NCBI GenBank assembly: GCA_050997195.1 | Contig: JBPCRE010000013.1 | Coordinates: 1 to 25,942, forward strand | Length of the DNA: 25,942 nt | Direction of reading: 5' to 3' | Origin: JACCZP01 sp050997195 | Lineage (GTDB): Bacteria; Actinomycetota; Thermoleophilia; Solirubrobacterales; Thermoleophilaceae | In this document: positions 14,915 to 21,822 of the stretch, piece by piece | How positions within the stretch are numbered: position 1 is the stretch's first letter | Layout of the letters: each line of letters starts with the position of its first letter | Program-made: the position numbers and the translations under genes | The notes under the pieces: model-generated | Told to the model about the DNA's origin: nothing | The model's input: the letters and a program-made list of their open reading frames with translations, nothing else | Databases searched by the model: none

Positions 14915-17452
14915 ATGCAACCAGACCGACTCACCATCAAGACGCAGGAGGCACTCGCCGCCGCGCAGAGCCTGGCGGCCGCGCGGGGCAACCCCCAGAT
15001 CGCGCCGCATCATCTTCTTCTCGTCCTCCTCGAAGCCGAGGGGGGCATCGTCGTGCCCGTGCTCCGCCGCGCCGGAGCCGACCTCGACGGCGTCCGCCGC
15101 CGCGCGGGCGAGGCGCTCGAGCGCCTGCCCACGGCCACCGGCGCCACCCAGCAGCCCACGCTCGACCACGCCACGGGCGAGCTCCTGCGCCGGGCCGAGG
15201 CGGAGGCCCGGGGGCTCGGCGACGAGTACGTGTCCACCGAGCACCTCCTCCTCGCCCTCGCCTCCGACCCCAAGGTCGACGCGGGCGCCACACGCGACCA
15301 GCTGGCCGAGGCGGTGGCCGCCGTGCGCGGGCCCCATCGCGTGACCGACCAGAGCCCCGAGGACAAGTACCAGGCCCTCGAGAAGTACGGTCGAGATCTC
15401 ACGGAGGCCGCGGAGAACGGCAAGCTCGACCCGGTCATCGGCCGCGACGACGAGATCCGGCGCGTGATCCAGGTCCTCTCCCGGCGCACCAAGAACAACC
15501 CGGTGCTCATCGGCGAGCCGGGCGTGGGCAAGACGGCCATCGCCGAGGGGCTCGCGCAGCGCATCGTGTCCGGCGACGTGCCCGAGTCGCTGCGCGACCG
15601 CCGCGTGGTGAGCCTCGACATCGGCTCGCTCATCGCCGGCGCCAAGTACCGCGGCGAGTTCGAGGAGCGCCTGAAGGCCGTGCTCAAGGAGATCGCCGAC
15701 GCCGAGGGGCGGATCATCGTCTTCCTCGACGAGCTTCACACCATCGTGGGCGCCGGCTCGGCCGAGGGCGCGGTGGACGCCTCGAACCTCCTGAAGCCCA
15801 TGCTCGCCCGCGGCGAGCTGCGCGCGGTGGGTGCCACGACCCTCGACGAGTACCGCAAGCACATCGAGAAGGACGCGGCGCTCGAGCGGCGCTTCCAGCC
15901 CGTGCACGTGGGCGAGCCCTCGGTAGAGGCCACCGTGGCGATCCTGCGCGGACTGAAGGAGCGCTACGAGGTCCACCACGGCGTGCGCATCCAGGACGCC
16001 GCCGTGGTGGCGGCGGCCATGCTCTCGCACCGCTACATCGCCGACCGCTTCCTGCCCGACAAGGCCATCGACCTGATCGACGAGTCGGCCTCGCGCCTGC
16101 GCATCGAGATCGACTCGATGCCCACCGAGATCGACGAGGTGGAGCGGCGCATCCAGCAGCTCGAGATCGAGCACCAGGCGCTGAAGGCCGAGACCGACCC
16201 CGCGAGCGCCGAGCGCCGTGAGGCCATCGAGCGCGAGCTGGCCGAGCTGCGCGAGCGCTCCGGCGCGATGAAGGCGCAGTGGCAGGCGGAGAAGGATGTG
16301 ATCGCGGCGGTGCAGGAGGTCAAGGAGCGCCTCGAGCAGGCGCGCGCCGAGGCCGAGCGCGCCGAGCGCGACGCCGACCTCCAGCGCGCCGCCGAGCTCC
16401 GCTACGGCGAGCTGCCCGACCTCGAGCGGCGCCTTGGCGAGGCCGAGGCGGCCAGCGACGGGCGCGCCGGCTTCCTCAAGGAGGAGGTCGACGAGGAGGA
16501 CGTGGCCCAGGTGGTGGCCGTGTGGACGGGCATCCCGGTGTCGAAGCTCCTGGAGGGCGAGGTGGAGAAGCTCGTGCTCATGGAGGCGCGGCTCCACGAC
16601 CGGGTGGTGGGCCAGGACGAGGCCGTGGACGCCGTGGCCAACGCCCTGCGTCGCTCTCGCGCCGGCCTCCAGGACCCCAACCGCCCGATCGGCACCTTCC
16701 TGTTCATGGGCCCGACCGGCGTGGGCAAGACCGAGCTCGCCCGTGCGCTGGCGGAGTTCATGTTCGACTCCGAGGAGGCGCTGTTGCGGGTCGACATGTC
16801 CGAGTACATGGAGAAGCACTCGGTGTCTCGGCTGGTGGGCGCGCCCCCGGGCTACGTGGGCTACGACGAGGGCGGCCAGCTCACCGAGGCCGTGCGCCGG
16901 CGCCCCTACTCGGTGGTGCTGCTCGACGAGATCGAGAAGGCCCATCCCGACGTGTTCAACGTGCTGCTCCAGGTGATGGACGACGGGCGCCTGACCGACG
17001 GCCAGGGTCGCACGGTGGACTTCAAGAACACCGTGCTGATCATGACCTCCAACGTGGCCGGCGGCATGGACGGCGTGCGCGCCACCTTCAAGCCGGAGTT
17101 CGTGAACCGCCTGGACGACATCGTGGCCTTCGACCAGCTCACCCGCGAGCAGATCGGCCGGATCGTCGAGCTCCAGATGCAGGAGCTCGCCGCCCGCGTG
17201 CGCGAGCGGGGCGTGGAGATCGAGCTCACCGACGCGGCTCGTGAGCTCGTGGGCGACCTCGGCTACGACCCGGTCTACGGTGCCCGGCCGCTCCGGCGCG
17301 TGATCCAGAAGCGGCTGATCGACCCACTGGCCCTGGCCCTGCTCGAGGGCCGCTTCGGCGCGGGGGACGCCGTGCGGGTGGACGCCGACGGCGAGGGTGG
17401 ACTGGCGTTCGTCTCCGGCGTCGAGGCGGCCGATGTGGCCGTCTCGGTATAG
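14915..17452 (+). CDS. clpB: ATP-dependent disaggregase ClpB (Hsp104 family)
   Basis: Hexameric AAA+ chaperone that extracts proteins from aggregates together with DnaK. It has 845 residues, slightly short for the family. Domains: N-terminal Clp repeat (1 to about 140, DRLTIKTQEALAAAQ); NBD1 with Walker A GEPGVGKTA near residue 200 and Walker B IIVFLDELHT; coiled-coil M domain (about 395-520, Glu/Arg-rich); NBD2 with Walker A GPTGVGKTELA near 599, VVLLDEIEKAHPDV, and C-terminal GARPLRRVIQ. After the sensor-1 TSN of NBD2 the segment reads TSNVAGGMDGVRATFKPEF, about 18 residues shorter than E. coli ClpB as I recall it. ATG 14915 has GAGG 8 nt upstream. Expected HspR control. Confidence 0.97.
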   Translation: MQPDRLTIKTQEALAAAQSLAAARGNPQIAPHHLLLVLLEAEGGIVVPVLRRAGADLDGVRRRAGEALERLPTATGATQQPTLDHATGELLRRAEAEARGLGDEYVSTEHLLLALASDPKVDAGATRDQLAEAVAAVRGPHRVTDQSPEDKYQALEKYGRDLTEAAENGKLDPVIGRDDEIRRVIQVLSRRTKNNPVLIGEPGVGKTAIAEGLAQRIVSGDVPESLRDRRVVSLDIGSLIAGAKYRGEFEERLKAVLKEIADAEGRIIVFLDELHTIVGAGSAEGAVDASNLLKPMLARGELRAVGATTLDEYRKHIEKDAALERRFQPVHVGEPSVEATVAILRGLKERYEVHHGVRIQDAAVVAAAMLSHRYIADRFLPDKAIDLIDESASRLRIEIDSMPTEIDEVERRIQQLEIEHQALKAETDPASAERREAIERELAELRERSGAMKAQWQAEKDVIAAVQEVKERLEQARAEAERAERDADLQRAAELRYGELPDLERRLGEAEAASDGRAGFLKEEVDEEDVAQVVAVWTGIPVSKLLEGEVEKLVLMEARLHDRVVGQDEAVDAVANALRRSRAGLQDPNRPIGTFLFMGPTGVGKTELARALAEFMFDSEEALLRVDMSEYMEKHSVSRLVGAPPGYVGYDEGGQLTEAVRRRPYSVVLLDEIEKAHPDVFNVLLQVMDDGRLTDGQGRTVDFKNTVLIMTSNVAGGMDGVRATFKPEFVNRLDDIVAFDQLTREQIGRIVELQMQELAARVRERGVEIELTDAARELVGDLGYDPVYGARPLRRVIQKRLIDPLALALLEGRFGAGDAVRVDADGEGGLAFVSGVEAADVAVSV

Positions 17453-17467
17453 CCCTCTCCGGGGGCT
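17451..17467 (+). terminator. Weak hairpin at the clpB stop
   Basis: AGCCC and GGGCT form a 5-bp stem around a 7-nt loop, starting within the clpB TAG stop. No T-tract follows. It could reduce read-through into the small downstream gene, but the call is weak. Confidence 0.25.
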
Positions 17468-17489
17468 GGATCTGGCGTAGGCTCCCGGC

Positions 17490-17759
17490 GTGGACTACAC
17501 CTTGGTCATCGTCGTCGCGGTGGTCGGCCTCGTGGTCGGCATGGTGTTCGCGGCCTCTCGTCGCGGGCGTGGCTCGGGTCGAGGGGGCGGCGGTGGCTAT
17601 GCGGGCGGGCCGGGGTCCGGGGACGGGGAGGATCGCGGCGCGGGCGACGGCGGCGACGCCGGGGCAGGAGGCGACGGCGGAGGTGGCGGCTACGGCGGAG
17701 GTGGCGGCGACGGAGGCGGCGGCGGCGGAGGCGACGGCGGAGGTGGTGGCGGCGGCTGA
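17490..17759 (+). CDS. Small single-pass membrane protein with Gly-rich tail
   Basis: 89 residues. Residues 4-22 (TLVIVVAVVGLVVGMVFAA) form one clear membrane helix, followed by SRRGRGSGRG, a basic stop-transfer. From about residue 31 the tail is almost only Gly with scattered Asp and Tyr (for example GGGGYGGGGGDGGGGGGG). The orientation should be N-out/C-in by the positive-inside rule. The GTG start at 17490 is the only reasonable one; the ribosome binding site is poor. It lies 37 nt after clpB and in the same direction. The hydrophobic helix in a single consistent frame argues for a real gene, but Gly-rich frames arise easily in such GC-rich DNA. I do not recognise a family and propose no function. 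Confidence 0.55.
   Translation: MDYTLVIVVAVVGLVVGMVFAASRRGRGSGRGGGGGYAGGPGSGDGEDRGAGDGGDAGAGGDGGGGGYGGGGGDGGGGGGGDGGGGGGG
17671..17757 (+). repeat. GGCGGAGG-type imperfect tandem repeats encoding the Gly tail
   Basis: Copies of GCGACGGCGGAGGTGGCGGC occur at 17671-17690 and, with one change, at 17731-17750. A variant beginning TAC lies at 17691-17708. It is a low-complexity purine-rich repeat inside the small membrane protein gene, likely prone to slippage. Confidence 0.7.
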
Positions 17760-17814
17760 GGGCCTGGACGAGCCCCACGACGCGGCGCTCGCGAGCATGG
17801 GTCACCATGGACCG

Positions 17815-18207
17815 ATGGAGCCGGAGCGGATCGCCGCGCTGAGCGCGCTGGGGCGTATTGCCATCGGAACCACGGCGCTCGCCGCGCCCGGGCTCCTGGG
17901 TCGGTTGTGGTTGGGAGCGGGCGGGTCGAGCCCGGAGGCCAAGCTGCTCATGCGGGCACTCGGCGCCCGCGACCTTGCCCTGGGCATCGGGCTCCGTGCC
18001 GCCCTCAAGCGCGGCGCTCCCGTGCGGGGCTGGCTCGAAGGGGGCGCCGTGGCCGACGCGGTGGACTGCGGTGCCACCCTGGCGGCACGCGGGTCGATCC
18101 CTCCGGTCAGCCGCCTCGTCGTGGCCGGGATCGCCGGATCCGCGGTGGCCACCGGGACGTGGCTCGCGCGGACGCTCGGCACGGGCGCGCCGCCACCCCA
18201 CCCCTGA
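17815..18207 (+). CDS. Small hydrophobic membrane protein, unknown function
   Basis: 130 residues with three or four hydrophobic segments: IAALSALGRIAIGTTALAAP, LLMRALGARDLALGIGLRAA, GGAVADAVDCGATLAA, and LVVAGIAGSAVATGTWLA. The layout, with RALGARDLALG before the second helix and DAVD in the third, is familiar from uncharacterised actinobacterial membrane proteins; I know no function. ATG 17815 starts at the first sensible residue. An in-frame ATG at 17797 adds six residues (GHHGP-rich). The same frame is open back to 17569 across the Gly-repeat DNA, but that part is an Ala/Glu-rich shadow of the upstream gene. It converges with the MATE gene, 15 nt apart. Confidence 0.7.
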   Translation: MEPERIAALSALGRIAIGTTALAAPGLLGRLWLGAGGSSPEAKLLMRALGARDLALGIGLRAALKRGAPVRGWLEGGAVADAVDCGATLAARGSIPPVSRLVVAGIAGSAVATGTWLARTLGTGAPPPHP

Positions 18208-18218
18208 TCGCGCCCGCC

Positions 18219-18231
18219 GTGGCTACGCCAC
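18219..18231. terminator. Hairpin at the MATE gene stop between convergent genes
   Basis: GTGGC-TAC-GCCAC is a perfect 5-bp stem with a 3-nt loop. The minus-strand TAG stop of the MATE gene lies across the loop and one arm. It sits in the 15-nt gap and gene end shared by two convergent genes. No T-tract is present. It may act as a weak bidirectional terminator. Confidence 0.35.
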
Positions 18232-19536
18232 CGCCGGCGCTCCCGTGACCGCCCAGCGGCCGCTCGAGAAGCGGGGAGCGAGCGAGACGAGGCGGGCGAC
18301 GATGAACCCGAGGAGCGCCACCCAGACGCCGACGATGCCCCAGTCGAAGGCCAGGGCGAGCAGGGCGAGGGGCGCACCCACGCCGAGCGAGGCCACGAGC
18401 ATCCAGCGCATGAGGTAGCGGGTGTCGCCCGCGCCGATGAGGATGCCGTCGAGGGCGAACACCGCGCCGGCGGCCGGCTCCATGAGGGCGAACAGCGGCC
18501 ACATCGCTCGTGCGCGCTCCGTGACGGCGGGATCTTCGGTGAAGAGCGCGGGCAGCACGTCGACCAGCGCCAGCAGCGTCACCGAGAACAGCGCGCCCAC
18601 CACGACCGACCACCCGATCATGCGCCGCGCCGCCGCGTGCGCACCCGCGGGGTCTCCGCCTCCGAGGCTCCGGCCCACGAGGACCTGTCCGGCGATGGCG
18701 ATGGCGTCGAGCGCGAGCGCGAGAAAGGCGAAGAGCTGGAAGGCGATGAGATGGGCGGCAAGCGTGGGCTCTCCGAAGCGCGAGGCCACCGCGCTGGCGA
18801 GCGCGAAGGAGGTGTAGAGCGCGGCGGTGCGCACGAAGATGTCGCGCCCGATGCTCGCCAGCGGACGCATGTGCGCGAGGCGGGGACGACGCTCGTCGGC
18901 GGGCGCGCGCAGCAGGAGCACGATGAAGGCCGCGCCCATCCCGGCCTGGGCGAGCACGGTTCCCCAGGCGGAGCCGGCGAGGCCGAGCTCGAGCCCGTAG
19001 ACGAACCACAGCTCGAGCACGACGTTCACCGCATTGCCGGCGGCCACGACGATCAGCGGCGTGCGCAGGTCCCCGACCCCGCGCAGGTAGCCCTGGCCCG
19101 CCAGGGCCACGATGGCGAAGACGGCCCCGAGCGACGAGATGCGCAAGAAGGTCACCGCCAGCGTCGCGGTTCTCCCCTCTCCCCCCATGAGCCCCACGAG
19201 CGGCTCGGCGAGCAACAGGAAGGCCACGCCGATGCCCGCGCCGATGCCGAGCGAGAGCCACAGCGACTGGGCCGCGAGCCGCCCCGCGGCCGCCAGCTCG
19301 CCGGCCCCGTGCAGGCGCGCGACCTGGGCGGTGGTGGCGTAGGTCAGGAAGTTGCACAGCACGAACGCGCCGGTGAGGAGGGTGGCGGCGATGGCGAGCG
19401 CGGCAAGCTCCGGCGTGCCGAGGTGCCCGACGATGGCCGTGTCCGTCAGCAGGTAGAGCGGCTCGGCGGCGAGCGCCCCGAGCGCGGGCACGGCGAGGCG
19501 GAAGATCTCGCGGTCGTAGGGCGAGCGAAGGGACAC
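18223..19536 (-). CDS. MATE family efflux transporter (DinF-like)
   Basis: A 437-residue multidrug/toxin exporter with twelve predicted helices in two homologous halves. Seen: the N-terminal EIFRLAVPALGALAAEPLYLL, then DTAIVGHLGTPELAALAIA, the best conserved MATE signature, and in the second half GEPTLAAHLIAFQLFAFLAL and FALDGILIGAGDTRYL. Family knowledge: such proteins export cationic drugs, or in the DinF branch other organics, against H+ or Na+. The GTG start at 19536 gives a normal N-terminus but lacks a clear ribosome binding site. It is transcribed alone on the minus strand, convergent with the small membrane gene and divergent from the purine cluster. Confidence 0.93.
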   Translation of the reverse strand: MSLRSPYDREIFRLAVPALGALAAEPLYLLTDTAIVGHLGTPELAALAIAATLLTGAFVLCNFLTYATTAQVARLHGAGELAAAGRLAAQSLWLSLGIGAGIGVAFLLLAEPLVGLMGGEGRTATLAVTFLRISSLGAVFAIVALAGQGYLRGVGDLRTPLIVVAAGNAVNVVLELWFVYGLELGLAGSAWGTVLAQAGMGAAFIVLLLRAPADERRPRLAHMRPLASIGRDIFVRTAALYTSFALASAVASRFGEPTLAAHLIAFQLFAFLALALDAIAIAGQVLVGRSLGGGDPAGAHAAARRMIGWSVVVGALFSVTLLALVDVLPALFTEDPAVTERARAMWPLFALMEPAAGAVFALDGILIGAGDTRYLMRWMLVASLGVGAPLALLALAFDWGIVGVWVALLGFIVARLVSLAPRFSSGRWAVTGAPAVA

Positions 19537-19625
19537 GGCCGGCGAGGCTAGGCCTCAGGGGTCCCGCTCCGGGAGCACGGTGCGCCAGGGCACTCGACAT
19601 GTCTCTGCTCCTCCCCCGCCGCGAC

Positions 19626-19631
19626 TATAAC
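19626..19631 (+). promoter_or_regulatory. Possible -10 element upstream of the GYD/purine cluster
   Basis: TATAAC lies in an AT-richer spot of the 175-bp divergent gap between the MATE gene and the GYD gene, 86 nt before the GYD start. No clear -35 is seen at the usual spacing. The rest of the gap shows no gene or strong repeat. Confidence 0.3.
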
Positions 19632-19711
19632 TTCTCTCCGGCGCTCGCGCCGGGCTTGCGCCACGCCCCGCCATGTGCGACAACGGTTGCCACCCCGACC
19701 GGAGGACCGCT

Positions 19712-19993
19712 ATGCCCACCTTCATCATGCTCAGCACGCTGACCCCCGAGGGGGTGCAGACGCTGAAGAACAACCCGAGCCGGCTGCGCGAGGTCAACAC
19801 CGAGATCGAGCAGCTCGGAGCCAAGGTCACCGCCCAGTGGGCCGTGCTCGGGCGCTTCGACTTCGTCAACGTGATCGAGGCGCCCGACGAGCAGACCATG
19901 GCGCGTGTGTCGCTCGAGCTCGGCTCGCGGGGAACGGCCAAGTACGAGTCGCTCGTGGCCATCCCCGTCGACGACTTCGTGTCGGGTCTCTGA
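19712..19993 (+). CDS. GYD domain protein
   Basis: A 93-residue cytoplasmic protein of the GYD family, small alpha/beta barrels of unproven function. Seen: TFIMLSTLTPEGVQTLKNNP at the N-terminus, then EIEQLGAKVTAQWAVLGRFDFVNVIEAPDE (shown here in two joined pieces) where GRFD replaces the name-giving GxYD, and VSLELGSRGTAKYESLVAI at the end. The whole domain is present. ATG 19712 has GGAGG 7 nt upstream, a strong site. It is the first gene of a run that continues with purD 31 nt later, so it is probably cotranscribed with purine genes. Any role in purine synthesis is inference from position only. Confidence 0.85.
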   Translation: MPTFIMLSTLTPEGVQTLKNNPSRLREVNTEIEQLGAKVTAQWAVLGRFDFVNVIEAPDEQTMARVSLELGSRGTAKYESLVAIPVDDFVSGL

Positions 19994-20024
19994 GCTGGCC
20001 GCTCCTCTTCCGCCGACTCGCTCG

Positions 20025-21305
20025 GTGAGCCGCGTCCTCGTCCTCGGCGGGGGCGGTCGCGAGCACGCGATCGTCCGCGCGCTGCTGCGCTCGCCCGCCC
20101 GCCCGGAGCTCCTGTGCGCGCCGGGCAACGCGGGCATCGCCCGTGACCAGGTGCCCTGCCTCGAGCTCGACCTCTCCGACGTGGATCGCGTGGTGGCCAC
20201 GGCCGAAGAGCACGCGTGCGACCTGGTGATCGTGGGACCCGAGGCACCGCTCGTGGCCGGGGTGGTCGACGCGCTGAGCGCCGTGGGCATCGCCGCCTTC
20301 GGGCCGACCGCGGAGGCGGCCCGGCTCGAGGGCTCGAAGGCCTACGCCAAGGAGGTGATGGCCGCGGTCGGGGTGCCGAGTCCGGCGCACGCGATGCTCC
20401 GCTCCGAGGCCGAGGCGCGCGATCGGCTCTCCCGCGCCCGCTACCCGGTGGTGCTGAAGGCCGACACGCTCGCCTCCGGCAAGGGCGTGTTCATCTGCCG
20501 TGACGAGCAGGAGGCCGAGGCGGCGATCGGCGCGCTCTTCGTCGAGCGCCGGTTCGGGGACACGCCGGTGGTGCTCGAGGAGTTCCTCGTCGGAGAGGAG
20601 CTCTCGCTGCTCGCTCTCTGCGACGGCGAGCGGGCCGTTCCCCTCGCTCCCGCGCGGGACTACAAGCGCATCTTCGACGGCGACCTGGGCCCCAACACCG
20701 GAGGCATGGGCGCGTTCTCGCCGGTGCCCAACCTCGACCCCGAGCACGTCGAGGTGCTGGCCCGCACGGTGCACCAGCCGATCGTTGACGAGATGCGGCG
20801 GCGGGGCACGCCGTACCACGGCGTGCTCTACGCGGGGCTGATGCTCACCGCCGAGGGCCCGCGGGTGCTCGAGTACAACTGCCGTTTCGGAGACCCGGAG
20901 ACCCAGGCCGTCCTGCCCCGCATGCGCACCGACCTGCTCGGGCTCCTCGAGCGCTCCACGCGGCTCGGAGGGCTCGCGGGCACGACCATCGAGTGGTCTC
21001 CGGAGTGGGCGGTCACCGTGGTGCTCGCGTCCCGCGGCTACCCCGAGTCCTACTCCTCCGGCGATCGGATCACCGGCCTTCGCTCCCTCGGCGCGCTCGA
21101 GACCGAGGTGCTCCACGCGGGCACGGCCGAGCGCGACGGCAAGTTCGTGACCGCCGGCGGGCGCGTGCTCAACGTGACCGGCTTCGGCACCTCTGCGGCC
21201 GCGGCCCGCGAGCGCGCCTACGAAGCCGCCGACCGGGTCTCCTTCGACGGCCGCCAGCTGCGTCGCGACATCGCGGCCGAGGCCGCGGATCGAGTGGGCG
21301 TGTGA
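20025..21305 (+). CDS. purD: Phosphoribosylamine-glycine ligase (GAR synthetase)
   Basis: Step 2 of de novo purine synthesis: ATP-dependent ligation of phosphoribosylamine and glycine. 426 residues, the normal length. Seen: N-terminal VLVLGGGGREHAI, VIVGPEAPLVAGVVDAL, the ATP-grasp GPTAEAARLEGSKAYAKEVM and VVLKADTLASGKGVFIC, the family signature RFGDPETQAVLPRM, and NTGGMGAFSPVP. GTG 20025 is the natural start before VSRVLVLGGGG; the ribosome binding site is not strong. The stop overlaps the most likely purE start (GTGA). Confidence 0.97.
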   Translation: MSRVLVLGGGGREHAIVRALLRSPARPELLCAPGNAGIARDQVPCLELDLSDVDRVVATAEEHACDLVIVGPEAPLVAGVVDALSAVGIAAFGPTAEAARLEGSKAYAKEVMAAVGVPSPAHAMLRSEAEARDRLSRARYPVVLKADTLASGKGVFICRDEQEAEAAIGALFVERRFGDTPVVLEEFLVGEELSLLALCDGERAVPLAPARDYKRIFDGDLGPNTGGMGAFSPVPNLDPEHVEVLARTVHQPIVDEMRRRGTPYHGVLYAGLMLTAEGPRVLEYNCRFGDPETQAVLPRMRTDLLGLLERSTRLGGLAGTTIEWSPEWAVTVVLASRGYPESYSSGDRITGLRSLGALETEVLHAGTAERDGKFVTAGGRVLNVTGFGTSAAAARERAYEAADRVSFDGRQLRRDIAAEAADRVGV

Positions 21306-21811
21306 GGGAGCCGCCTGACGTGCGCGGGGTGGGCACGGAGCCGAACACCGAGGCGGAGGCCCAGGCCGAGGCGGCCGTGGAGGCGGCCTTCGGGGAGGAG
21401 AACCTCGACGCCCCGCGGGTGGGCATCGTCATGGGCTCCAAGAGCGACATGCCCGAGATGGAGAAGGCGGCCCACGAGCTCGAGGGCCGGGGGATACGCC
21501 ACGAGGTGCGCGTGATGAGCGCCCACCGCGAGCCCGACCTGGTGGCCGACTACGCCAAGAACGCCCACTTCCGCGGGCTCTCGGTGATCATCGCCGGCGC
21601 GGGGCTCGCGGCCGCACTGCCCGGCGTGGTGGCCGCCCACACGCAGCTCCCGGTGATCGGCGTGCCCCTGACCGCCGCCAACTCGGTGGCCGGCGGGCTC
21701 GACGCGCTGCTGGCCATCGCGCAGATGCCCCCGGGCGTCCCGGTGGCGTGCGTGGGCTTGAACGGGGCGCGGAACGCCGCGATCCTCGCGGCGAAGATCC
21801 TCGACGCGTAG
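21302..21811 (+). CDS. purE: 5-(carboxyamino)imidazole ribonucleotide mutase / AIR carboxylase catalytic subunit
   Basis: Makes CAIR in purine synthesis; 169 residues from GTG 21302. Seen: VGIVMGSKSDMPEME, the substrate loop VMSAHREPD with the catalytic His, then IIAGAGLAAALPGVVAAH and LAIAQMPPGVPVACVGL. The first 38 residues are an acidic Ala/Glu-rich extension. The start at 21302 overlaps the purD stop; GTG 21320 and 21329 would shorten the extension. The second conserved region reads AAALPG where class I enzymes such as E. coli have AAHLPG, so a His is replaced by Ala. No purK is adjacent, so the enzyme class (mutase or direct carboxylase) is open. Confidence 0.93.
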   Translation: MREPPDVRGVGTEPNTEAEAQAEAAVEAAFGEENLDAPRVGIVMGSKSDMPEMEKAAHELEGRGIRHEVRVMSAHREPDLVADYAKNAHFRGLSVIIAGAGLAAALPGVVAAHTQLPVIGVPLTAANSVAGGLDALLAIAQMPPGVPVACVGLNGARNAAILAAKILDA

Positions 21812-21822
21812 ACGCGGCTCGC

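Noticed and set aside
17569..17814. Ala/Glu-rich N-terminal extension of the small membrane protein
   Set aside because: It is the Gly-repeat DNA of the upstream gene read in another frame; the hydrophobic protein begins cleanly at 17815.
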